NCBI GenBank assembly: GCA_038243995.1
Contig: JBBRTV010000004.1
Coordinates: 62,001-126,000 of the forward strand
From: Scleromatobacter sp038243995
GTDB lineage: Bacteria > Pseudomonadota > Gammaproteobacteria > Burkholderiales > Burkholderiaceae_C
Direction of reading: 5' to 3'
DNA: 64,000 bases
Under the pieces are notes generated by a model. It was not told the origin of the DNA, did not search any database, and saw only the letters and a list, made by a program, of their open reading frames with translations. Shown here piece after piece: positions 50,589 through 58,480 of the stretch; within the stretch, counting starts at the first letter, position 1; every line of letters starts with the position of its first letter. The position numbers and the translations under genes are program-made.

Positions 50589-50827
50589 GCCGATTTGGAC
50601 TGGATGAGTGCGACGAATTCGCCGACGTTCTTCAGGCGGCCGACCTCGCCCGCCGAGAACTTCAGGCCGAACGCCTTCTCGATGGCCAGCACCAGACGGA
50701 TATGGCTGAGGCTGTCCCACTCGTCCACGTCGTCGGCCGCCAGTTCGGGCGTCACCACGATGCCTTCGTCGTCGAAGACGTCGTGGAAGATGACGGTCAA
50801 CTTGGCGTAAATCGAATCGGTGCTCAT
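50585..50827 (-). CDS. Acyl carrier protein
   Basis: This 80-residue protein has the phosphopantetheine attachment Ser in DEWDSLSHIRLVLAIEKAFG and the four-helix acidic composition of ACPs. It sits between MaoC and an SGNH protein in the O-acylation operon, not near fatty-acid genes, so it is a dedicated carrier. It lies 47 bases after the upstream SGNH gene's end. The modifying phosphopantetheinyl transferase is not in the window. Confidence 0.92.
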   Translation of the reverse strand: MSTDSIYAKLTVIFHDVFDDEGIVVTPELAADDVDEWDSLSHIRLVLAIEKAFGLKFSAGEVGRLKNVGEFVALIQSKSA

Positions 50828-50874
50828 GCTGTCATTCTCTGTAGGTGAAGGGTGGCCCCTGAGGCGGTAGCCGC

Positions 50875-51966
50875 TCAGTGGGTGGCAGGGGCTGCCTGTG
50901 CGCGCGCAAGCGTCGCACCCGGGTTCAGGGATGCGGCGAGGCGCTGCGCCCATTGCACGGTGACGCGTGGCTTGGGATGCACTTCGTCGCTGAAATCGTC
51001 GTCCCCGGCGGCCTCGTGCATGTCCAGCACGGTCACGCCAGGGCGCGTGCGCATCTGCGCGAACGCCGCGTCCGCACGCTGGCGGTAGTCAGCTGCGAGC
51101 GGAGAGCCAATTGCATGCCATTGCGGGATCGGCATGTCCACCAGGATGACGTGCCCGCCCTCGGCCAGGATGCCGTCGACGAGGTGGTCGAGCACCTGGA
51201 ACGGCGCGTCGCCGATCGTCTGCGCAGGCCCCATGTAGTCGCGCCAGAACGCGAGGTACTTGCGTTTGTCTGCATCGCCGAGCACGACCGCATCGCGCTG
51301 GGCGTCGGTGATCTGCGCAGGCGCGCCGGACACGATGGCGCCCATCCACTGGGTCACATCCCGGGCGGCACGATCCAGGACGAGGTAGGGGTGGATCAAT
51401 GTCACCGCGGCATCCAGGTGGCGCGGCGGGAGGACAGGGACGGCCCCGGTCGCTGTCCGGCGATAGAAGCCGTAGCGGTAGCGCTCGATGTCGATGTCCG
51501 TGTCGCCGGCGTGCCGGTCGGCGGTGAACCAGCGCGCCTTGTCTTCGGCGAGCAGCCCGTACCAGAGTCCGATGACATAAGTGTTGTGTCGCCGCGCTGC
51601 TGGGGTCTGCACTTCACGCACCAGATCGACGACCTGGCTGACCTGCGAGAGGTTCGAGCCGCCCACTGCGAGGTTGTCGACTTCGACGTCGGGCATCAGC
51701 GCCTGCACCTGCGGCTGGCGGAAGCCGGCGACCACGTTGGAAGCACCGAGCAGGATCACCTTGTCGGTCGGGGTGTTCAAACGGCTGCGCGCCATGAAGA
51801 CGTACTTGGGCTCGGTGATGAACAGCGACGAGGAGGCGCGCTGCGTGTCGAGATGCGCGCCGACGCCGTCGCCCGGCACCAGGAGGAGGCTGAGCGCCAG
51901 CAGGACACCGTACAGGACCAGCAGCGCGCCCGCCAGTTGCGCGATCTGAGCGAGGATCAGCTTCAT
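50875..51966 (-). CDS. DltD/AlgJ-like membrane-anchored SGNH protein
   Basis: This 363-residue protein has an N-terminal membrane helix (QLAGALLVLYGVLLALSLLL). A periplasmic SGNH-like domain opens with VILLGASNVVAGFR, where the usual GDS is GAS, and ends with FSDEVHPKPRV, where Asp and His of the triad can be recognised. Its position next to the MBOAT gene is that of DltD/AlgX-type partners that hand acyl groups to or from the MBOAT. ATG 51966 overlaps the MBOAT stop by one base (TGATG). The GASN core is unusual and should be noted. Confidence 0.85.
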   Translation of the reverse strand: MKLILAQIAQLAGALLVLYGVLLALSLLLVPGDGVGAHLDTQRASSSLFITEPKYVFMARSRLNTPTDKVILLGASNVVAGFRQPQVQALMPDVEVDNLAVGGSNLSQVSQVVDLVREVQTPAARRHNTYVIGLWYGLLAEDKARWFTADRHAGDTDIDIERYRYGFYRRTATGAVPVLPPRHLDAAVTLIHPYLVLDRAARDVTQWMGAIVSGAPAQITDAQRDAVVLGDADKRKYLAFWRDYMGPAQTIGDAPFQVLDHLVDGILAEGGHVILVDMPIPQWHAIGSPLAADYRQRADAAFAQMRTRPGVTVLDMHEAAGDDDFSDEVHPKPRVTVQWAQRLAASLNPGATLARAQAAPATH

Positions 51967-53405
51967 CAGAAGGCCCGGTAGACGAACTCCGGCGCCTTGT
52001 GGAAGAAGGAGGTCACCGTGACGATCAAGAGAATCTGGCAAGCCAGGGCGAGGTTTCGCGCGACCACGCCGGCACCTGCGCGCAGCGCACGTTCATGCAG
52101 CGCCGCGGTCTGCGCGGTGAAGCCATCCCATGCGAGGAATGCCGCACCGGCCGAGATGGCGAGCCCGAGGTAAGCAAAGATGATGCCCGTCGCGCCCAGC
52201 TTGTGCGTCAACTGTGTCAACTGGGCCATGTCTAGCCACAGGCAGCTCAGGGCGAGAGCGAAGTAGGCCAGGGTCAGACCGCGGGACAGGTAGATGGCGA
52301 CCGTCTTCTCGGCGATCGCCTTGTAGCCCTTCTTGCCGAGCCGCCGGATCATGAGCACTTGCCAGAGTTTGTTGACGCTCGCGCCTGCACCCATCAGCAG
52401 GCCGTAGACCACGAAGACCGCGGTCGTGCCGTGCCAGACGCCCATCACCAGGAACGTGACGAAGAAGGCCACGACGCCGAGGTAGGGCCCGGACGAGGGC
52501 GCGGTGAACCGCACCGAGAGTACCTTGAGCAGTGGATTGAAAAGGTAGGTCTTGAACCAGTCCGACAGGGTCATGTGCCAGCGCGACCAGAAGTCGAGGA
52601 AGCTGCGCGCGAGGAAGGGGCGGTTGAAGTTTTCCGGCAACTCCAGGCCCATCAGCATGCCGACGCCGATGACGATGTCCATGTAGCCCGCGAAGTTGGC
52701 GTACAGGTAGATCGTGTAGTACACCGCGACCACGGCGTAAGTGACGCACATGACGGGCAGCGAGGGCGCCCACGCCGGGTCCAGCACGCGCGCCGACAGA
52801 TTGGTGAACAGGTAGTTGAAGATCGCCGAAACCACGGCCAGCTTCAGGTATCCCTTGATCACGCGGGCGAAGGCCTTGAAGACCTTGTCCTGGTCGAGTG
52901 CGCGCGGACGGGTCGTGCCGGCGGCGAACTCCTGGTAGCGTTGGATCGGGCCAGCGGTGAACGACAGGAAGTTGCAGGTGTAGTTGAAGAACTGGAGCGG
53001 CGAGATCGCCTGCGCCAGTTCGCCCTGCTTGGCGTCGATGATCAGGTGCAGGACGCGGAACAGGATATAGGACAGTCCGACGATCAGGTAAGGGAACGGC
53101 AGCGCCAGCGACGGTCCCAGGAAGCTGTACTTCTTGAGGGCGACGAAAGTGCAGACGACCGCGACCACGCCGAGCCAGAGGGCCGCCAGCGACCGTGTGC
53201 GCCGCGTGACTTCGATGATCAGGAAGGAGAGCAGCAGGAAGCCAGCGAGAGGGGCGATCTGTTCGACCTTGTCGACGTAGCTGCCGATGAACACGACGTT
53301 GGCGACGACAAGCACGAGGCTTCGAGCGCCTGACGTCGGCGCGGCGCAGGTGAGCAGCACCGCCGCCAGGATGAAGGCGAGAAAGCTTGGGGACGTGAAT
53401 GCCAT
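51966..53405 (-). CDS. MBOAT family O-acyltransferase
   Basis: This 479-residue membrane protein has about eleven helices. It has SFLDFWSRWHMTLSDWFKTY and FLVMGVWHGTTAVFVVYG with the catalytic His in WHG, as in DltB/AlgI. It carries an acyl group from a cytoplasmic donor to a periplasmic acceptor such as a polysaccharide. With an ACP, MaoC, SDR and FkbH-type gene downstream, the donor is probably an acyl-ACP. The gene begins seven bases after the upstream SGNH gene. Confidence 0.93.
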   Translation of the reverse strand: MAFTSPSFLAFILAAVLLTCAAPTSGARSLVLVVANVVFIGSYVDKVEQIAPLAGFLLLSFLIIEVTRRTRSLAALWLGVVAVVCTFVALKKYSFLGPSLALPFPYLIVGLSYILFRVLHLIIDAKQGELAQAISPLQFFNYTCNFLSFTAGPIQRYQEFAAGTTRPRALDQDKVFKAFARVIKGYLKLAVVSAIFNYLFTNLSARVLDPAWAPSLPVMCVTYAVVAVYYTIYLYANFAGYMDIVIGVGMLMGLELPENFNRPFLARSFLDFWSRWHMTLSDWFKTYLFNPLLKVLSVRFTAPSSGPYLGVVAFFVTFLVMGVWHGTTAVFVVYGLLMGAGASVNKLWQVLMIRRLGKKGYKAIAEKTVAIYLSRGLTLAYFALALSCLWLDMAQLTQLTHKLGATGIIFAYLGLAISAGAAFLAWDGFTAQTAALHERALRAGAGVVARNLALACQILLIVTVTSFFHKAPEFVYRAF

Positions 53406-53412
53406 GTCGGCG

Positions 53413-54165
53413 TCAGGCTACGTTGAAGCGCTTGAGCAGCGGCATCAAGGCATCGCGCAGACGCTTGTAGCCGGCAGGCGAGATGTGCAAGTGGTCGTCG
53501 GTGAAGTAGTCGGCGTGCGGCGTTCCGTCGGGATTGGCGAGCAGGGCGTACACGTCGAGCACGACGACATTCGGGCGACCCTTTGCCGCGGCGGCGATCA
53601 GCTTGTCGAGTTCAAGCAGGCGGGCAGGCTCGACCGGGGCGCGACGGTCGTCGCGCGGCGGCACCGTGCAGAGCACGATCGGGACGCCCGGCGAGGCTTG
53701 CTGGGCCATGTCGAGCATCTCGACGATGTTGCTCTGTGCGAGCTTGGGATCTTCGAGGGCGCTCAGATCGTTCGAGCCGGTCAGCAGCACGATGGCCTTG
53801 GGGTGCAGGTCGAGTACGTCTTCCTTGAACCGGAACAGCAGGCCGCGCGTCGGTTCGCCGCCAATGGCGACATTGGCCGCCTGCACGCCCGGCAGGTCGT
53901 CGGCCATGCTCTTCCAGCCGCCCATCAGCGAATCGCCCGCGAAGACGACGCTGCCCTGCCGGCTGTCGCGCTTCTTCCAGTAGTACTGGCGATTGTCGTT
54001 CATGAAACCGAAGACCCGGATGACGCCCTTGCCCGGCCAGTCCTTGGCGTCGGCAGGGAACGGGGTGGGTCCCGAGGCGGGATGCGCCGCAGCCGAGGTG
54101 GCGGTCGTCGCGGACTGGGCGCAGGCGCCACTGCTCATCAGCGCCGCTGCCAGGCACAAGTACAT
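53413..54165 (-). CDS. Secreted SGNH/GDSL hydrolase
   Basis: This protein of about 250 residues has the SGNH blocks in order: VVFAGDSLMGGWKS (nucleophile Ser), NVAIGGEPTRGLL, VLLTGSNDLSALE (G-x-N-D) and FTDDHLHISPAGYKRL (Asp/His). The N-terminus is hydrophobic (MYLCLAAALMSSGACAQ), a signal or lipoprotein peptide, although the n-region lacks positive charges, so the true start may lie somewhat upstream. It probably acts as a deacylase or transesterase of surface glycans, at the head of the O-acylation operon. Confidence 0.82.
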   Translation of the reverse strand: MYLCLAAALMSSGACAQSATTATSAAAHPASGPTPFPADAKDWPGKGVIRVFGFMNDNRQYYWKKRDSRQGSVVFAGDSLMGGWKSMADDLPGVQAANVAIGGEPTRGLLFRFKEDVLDLHPKAIVLLTGSNDLSALEDPKLAQSNIVEMLDMAQQASPGVPIVLCTVPPRDDRRAPVEPARLLELDKLIAAAAKGRPNVVVLDVYALLANPDGTPHADYFTDDHLHISPAGYKRLRDALMPLLKRFNVA

Positions 54166-54822
54166 AGCAGATACGAGCCTCGATATACGCGGGCCGGTAT
54201 CTGCGCGGGCGAGCGCGGCAGGCAACGGTTGCCCAGATTCCGCCACGGGCCTGTCGACCCTGATGTGGAGCGACGGCAATTCGAACCTGGTGCCGGCCGT
54301 CATTCGTGGGCTGTACGTCAATGTTTGCATGCGGCAAGGCACTCCACGGGTGAATCTGGTCATGTCGTTGGGCGCCACTGCCCCGTCATGGGGCGGACGC
54401 AGACGGTGAGGAACGAAGCGCTGCACCGCGGGCGATGTTCTGAGAGTCACCGGGTCGACGTTGCCCGCGGTCAAATCGAACGCTTCAGTGCTCCAGAATG
54501 CCTATTGTGCACTGAGAGGTTCATGCTACGCAGAGAAGGAAAGTAACGAAGTCAACGAGACTCGGCCTCCGCCATCCGGCGGCGCGCACTTCCCGAGCCG
54601 GCATTACGCGACGGCTGTGTCCGAGGAGCGCGAAGCAGGGATTCCCCGCCCCGCAGGGAGACGTTACCGAGCAAACGGCGCTCCCGCTCTCTCGGCGACG
54701 CCCGGCGCAGGGCGTCACCGCGAGAGGGAGCGATTGCGACTTGCGCCGGACGGCCTGCCCGGCGCGGGCGCTTCGTGGCAGCGGTCCGGGATGCGGAGTT
54801 CAAGCGCGTGAGGTCGCGCCTG
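54166..54822. other. Non-coding region with a long hairpin
   Basis: No gene is supported in these 657 bases. Open frames (for example about 117 codons starting near 54461) have no ribosome site and mixed composition. The segment 54480-54560 is lower in G+C and is a likely place for the promoter of the minus-strand operon. The hairpin at 54679-54732 is listed separately. Confidence 0.5.
54679..54732. repeat. Long near-perfect inverted repeat (REP-like or terminator)
   Basis: Arms of about 23-25 bases pair nearly perfectly: the outer CGCTCCC...GGGAGCG and the inner GACGCCC...GGGCGTC, with a 6-base loop. It lies 91 bases after the DUF1501 gene. There is no clear T run, so it may be a REP-type element or an RNA-stabilising hairpin. 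Confidence 0.6.
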
Positions 54823-56340
54823 CTACGCCGCCATGAACCCCAAGTTCCGCACCGACGCGTCGAAGTTCACCAGGTTCGGAAGAATGCCCGTCAGGTCGCT
54901 GTCGCTGACGCCGAACCACTTGCCGAGCGTGGCGGCGTACTGGTCGACGGAGCTCGTGGGCAGCAGCGCGCCGGAGGCGAGCTGGTCGGGGCTGGTGAAG
55001 CCGCCGTTGCCGTCGGCCGTGCCGTAGGCCGGGAAGGTGCCGTAGAGGTCACCGCCCTTGACGGCCCCGCCCATGACGAAGTGATGTCCGCCCCAGCCGT
55101 GGTCGGAACCGTCGCCGTTGCTGGTGAAGCTGCGGCCGAAGTCGGAGGCGGTGAAGGTGGTGACGTTCTGGCCCACGCCCATGCTCGTGAGCGTGGCATC
55201 GAAGTACTTCAGCGCCTGGGCGAGGCGGGCCATGTTCGCGGCGTGGCGTCGCGGCTGGTCGTCGTGGGTGTCGAAGTCGTCGAGGCCGACGAAGAAAACC
55301 TGGCGCGACATCCCCAGCGTGCCGCGCGCGGAGATCATGCGGGCGACGGCCTGCAGTTGCTGAGCCAGCGGATTGAGCTCGGTCACGCCGGTGTCGGGGT
55401 TGAGAAACGTCAGCATCGGATCCGTGCCGCCGGCCGCGAACGTCGCGGTGCCCCACGGGCCGCCGGAGGCCGAAGGGAGCAGCGCGCCGAGGACGCCATC
55501 GGCCGTGAGCGAGCGCGCGACGACGGCCGCGTGATCGTGTTCGATGATGTTGGCGCCGCGCGTGGTGCCGGCGAGCGCCAGCAGCTTCTGCTGCACCACG
55601 CTGGAACCGTACAGCGAGCCGTTGCCGCCCAGGTGGATGGCGCCGCTGTTGGCCATCTGGAACTGGCGCACCGACTTGCCGTTGAGCCAGGCGGCGTTGC
55701 CGGCGACCGAGATGGCCGAGAACATCGAACGCTGGTTGCCGGCGACCAGCGAATCGCTCAGGCGCCCGCCCCAGCCCGCACCGGCGCCTTCCGGGGTGAA
55801 CGTCTGCCAGACGGATTGCTGGTCGTTGTGCGAGAACAGCTTGGGCGGCCTCGGGAAGCTGGCCGACAGATAGTTCGCCTTGGTGGTGGGGCGCACCAGC
55901 GGCCCGACATTGGACACGACGGCGAGTCGGCCGTTGGCGAACAGGTCGCGCGCGGCGGACAGCGACGGATGCAGCGCGAAGCTGCGACCCTGCGCGCGTG
56001 CCGGCGCGATCGGCAGCACGCCGCCGAGCTGGGCGTGGAAGTCGGCCGCGCCCTTGGCCGCCGGCGTGCCGGCCGCCGCGAGTGCGATCGGCTGGTCGCC
56101 GACGTTGCGTTGCGCGGTGTAGGTGTTCCAGGACGCCGCGTCCGTGGCCAGCACGGTGTTGTAGGCGTCGTTGCCGCCGTACAGGAAGATGCAGACGAGC
56201 GCCTTGTAGTCGCCGGCGCTGGCGGCGCTGGCGTTGCCGAGCGCGGCGAGGTTCAGGGCGAACGGCGCGGCGGCGGGCGCGACCAGTCCGAGGGCGCCGG
56301 CGCGTTGCAGGAGTTGTCGGCGGGAGAGGCGGTGGTCCAT
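54823..56340 (-). CDS. DUF1501 family protein (Tat-exported)
   Basis: This 505-residue protein starts at ATG 56340, giving a twin-arginine signal LSRRQLLQRAGALGLVAPAA. The DUF1501 body shows YKALVCIFLYGGNDAYNTVL, HPSLSAARDLFANGRLAVV, FSHNDQQSVWQTF and TASDFGRSFTSNGDGSDHGW, the motif set of this alkaline-phosphatase-like family with metal-binding Asp/His. The family is secreted, and its function is not established. It follows the DUF1800 gene by 72 bases, its common partner. Confidence 0.9.
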   Translation of the reverse strand: MDHRLSRRQLLQRAGALGLVAPAAAPFALNLAALGNASAASAGDYKALVCIFLYGGNDAYNTVLATDAASWNTYTAQRNVGDQPIALAAAGTPAAKGAADFHAQLGGVLPIAPARAQGRSFALHPSLSAARDLFANGRLAVVSNVGPLVRPTTKANYLSASFPRPPKLFSHNDQQSVWQTFTPEGAGAGWGGRLSDSLVAGNQRSMFSAISVAGNAAWLNGKSVRQFQMANSGAIHLGGNGSLYGSSVVQQKLLALAGTTRGANIIEHDHAAVVARSLTADGVLGALLPSASGGPWGTATFAAGGTDPMLTFLNPDTGVTELNPLAQQLQAVARMISARGTLGMSRQVFFVGLDDFDTHDDQPRRHAANMARLAQALKYFDATLTSMGVGQNVTTFTASDFGRSFTSNGDGSDHGWGGHHFVMGGAVKGGDLYGTFPAYGTADGNGGFTSPDQLASGALLPTSSVDQYAATLGKWFGVSDSDLTGILPNLVNFDASVRNLGFMAA

Positions 56341-56412
56341 GGGGGCCTTCGGCAATGCGTGATGTTCAGGGTCGGGGTCGGCGCCGCGCGGCAAGCGCGC
56401 GCAGGCGGCGGC

Positions 56413-58281
56413 CTACTTCTGGACGATGAATTCGGGGGTCGCGAGCGTCAGCACGATCGCGGCATAGACGCGGTTCTGCAGGGCCGCCGTGACCTGCGCC
56501 TGGTTGGCGCTGCCCGCCTTGAGTGCGGGCACGGCGATCGAGTCGACGGCCGTGCGGATCTGTGCCTTGAAGGCGTCGGGCACGCCGTCGCCGAGCAGCT
56601 TCGCCGTGACGCGGTCGACCAGCGTGGCGGTCGTGCCCGCCACGGCGAGTTCCCCGGTGTAGTCGGGCTGCACGTCCGGGCGCGTTCCCGACCCGTTGAT
56701 GCCCTTCAGGCCGACACCCTTGGCGACGACCGTCGCCATGAAATTGACGTAGCCGGCGACGCTCGTCTCGCTGGTGGTCTGCAGCTCGGGCATCGTCAGG
56801 TTGCGTGCGCCGGTCTCGCTGCCGGCGGCCATGAAGCCGGGGCGGTAGAAGTTGAAGACCGAGGGCGAGCGCGCCGCCGACTGGCCGAGCGCGAGTCCCG
56901 GGTCGTCGGTGTTGGCGACCAGTGCGGCGCCGTTGTCGGACTTCGCGTTGAACGCGCGCATCCATGCCGTCAGGCGCAGCACCGGCTCGCGCACCTTGCC
57001 ATACGCATCGGTGCCGGCCGTTGCGGCGTTGCGGGCCTCGTCGTCGAGCAGGATCGCGCGCACCACGGCCTTCAGGTCGCCCCGCACGCCGCTGCCGTTG
57101 TTGTTGAAGACCGCCGCCACGCGCCCGACGTAGGCGTTGCCGGGATGGCTGGTGACCAGGCGCTGGATGAGTTGGCGGCTGATGAACGGACCGACGTTGG
57201 GATGGTTGAACAGCGTATCCAGCGCGGTCTTGAGGCTGAGGGCCGGGTCCGGTGCCGATTGCGCCGCCACCGTCACGCCCAGGAAGCTCTTCGCGCTCGT
57301 CGAATGGAATGCGGGATAGGCCTGCATGGGCAGCGAAAAGCGGTTCGCGTCCTGCGCCTTCGGGCTGCCCACGAAGCGGGCGGTGCTGGTGTCGGGGCCG
57401 CCGTAGCTGAAGCCCGTGAACACTTTAGAAAGGCCGATGATGTCGTCCGTCGAGTACGCGTCGACTGGCGCGCCGTTCGCATCGAGCCTGGGCGTGCCGT
57501 CGGCGTTGAGCTGCGACAGGCCGATCGACATCAGCTGCATCACTTCGCGCGCGAAGTTCTGGTCCGGTACCTGGCCTGTCGTCGCGTTCTCCTTCTGGTT
57601 CTTGAGGCTGGACAGGTAGAGACCCATCGCGGGGTGCAGCGCGACGTCCTGCAGCAACGCGCGGTAGTTGCCCAGTGCGTCGTTGTCGAGCATGTCCATG
57701 TACGACGCGACGGCGCGCCCGCGGTCGCCGAGCAGGCTCTGCGTGGAGACCACGAAGATTTGCGACAGCGCGTAGCCGACGCGATCGCGCAACTGGTCGT
57801 TGCCGGTCATGGCCTGCTGGAAGAACTGCGACGAGACCGGCGTGGCGCCGGCGCTGCCTTTCGGATTCGCGGCCAGGGCGATCTTCTGGCTGGCGTCCCA
57901 GCGTGGCAGGTAAGCCGTCGACGACGGCAGCGTCAGCTGGGTGTCCACCCAGGCGGCAGTGCCGATGGACATGACCTTGGCGACGTCCGCGTCGGTCGGG
58001 CCGAAGGTGGCTTGGGTGAGCAGGCGCCAGGCGTCCTGGCGCGTGGCGGAGGTCGCTGCGCCCGCGGCGGTCGACTGCGCGGAATCGATGCCGGGAGCGC
58101 CGGTCGTGCCGTCCGTCGAGGTCGTCGGCGTGCTGGTCGAGCTGCTGGCGGCGCCGCCGCCGCACGCGGCCAGCAGCGCCAGCAAGAGGCTTGCGCCGAC
58201 CTGTGGCCAGCGGCCGTAGCCGTGGAATTCAGAGACTGCTTGACGCGCCGAATTGGCACGCCGCGCGAAAGACCGAGACAT
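56413..58281 (-). CDS. DUF1800 family lipoprotein
   Basis: This 622-residue protein has a lipoprotein signal (QVGASLLLALLAACGG) followed by a Ser/Thr-rich linker. A DUF1800 domain with RLLTQATFGPTDADVAKV, DQLRDRVGYALSQIFVVS, NFAREVMQLMSIGLSQL and SRQLIQRLVTSHPGNAYVGR follows. The DUF1800/DUF1501 pair is common in Burkholderiales and other proteobacteria; role unknown, sometimes linked to surface or polymer interaction. It is encoded upstream of the DUF1501 gene on the same strand. Confidence 0.9.
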   Translation of the reverse strand: MSRSFARRANSARQAVSEFHGYGRWPQVGASLLLALLAACGGGAASSSTSTPTTSTDGTTGAPGIDSAQSTAAGAATSATRQDAWRLLTQATFGPTDADVAKVMSIGTAAWVDTQLTLPSSTAYLPRWDASQKIALAANPKGSAGATPVSSQFFQQAMTGNDQLRDRVGYALSQIFVVSTQSLLGDRGRAVASYMDMLDNDALGNYRALLQDVALHPAMGLYLSSLKNQKENATTGQVPDQNFAREVMQLMSIGLSQLNADGTPRLDANGAPVDAYSTDDIIGLSKVFTGFSYGGPDTSTARFVGSPKAQDANRFSLPMQAYPAFHSTSAKSFLGVTVAAQSAPDPALSLKTALDTLFNHPNVGPFISRQLIQRLVTSHPGNAYVGRVAAVFNNNGSGVRGDLKAVVRAILLDDEARNAATAGTDAYGKVREPVLRLTAWMRAFNAKSDNGAALVANTDDPGLALGQSAARSPSVFNFYRPGFMAAGSETGARNLTMPELQTTSETSVAGYVNFMATVVAKGVGLKGINGSGTRPDVQPDYTGELAVAGTTATLVDRVTAKLLGDGVPDAFKAQIRTAVDSIAVPALKAGSANQAQVTAALQNRVYAAIVLTLATPEFIVQK

Positions 58282-58480
58282 CCTGTTTTCCCCCAGAGAT
58301 CACCGTCGCGCATCACGGATGCGCTGCTTGCTCAGGGAGTTATCGGATTCTCGAATTCGGGAATGAGCGACTTAACGTGAAGCGGGGTGGGCATAAGTCA
58401 CGCGCCGGGCCTCGCTGCCGTTGTGCGCGGCGCGCAGGTCGTGCGGCTTGCGCCGGGGCGGTCCGTCGCAGCCGGGAGCG

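Noticed and set aside
54461..54811. Open frame of about 117 codons in the gap after the SGNH gene
   Set aside because: It runs through a long hairpin, has no ribosome site, and the protein is not gene-like.
54775..58380. Very long plus-strand open frame (about 1,200 codons) opposite the DUF1501/DUF1800 genes
   Set aside because: It lies antisense to two clear genes, has no ribosome site, and its Arg/Ala/Gly/Val composition is that of a shadow frame in high-GC DNA.
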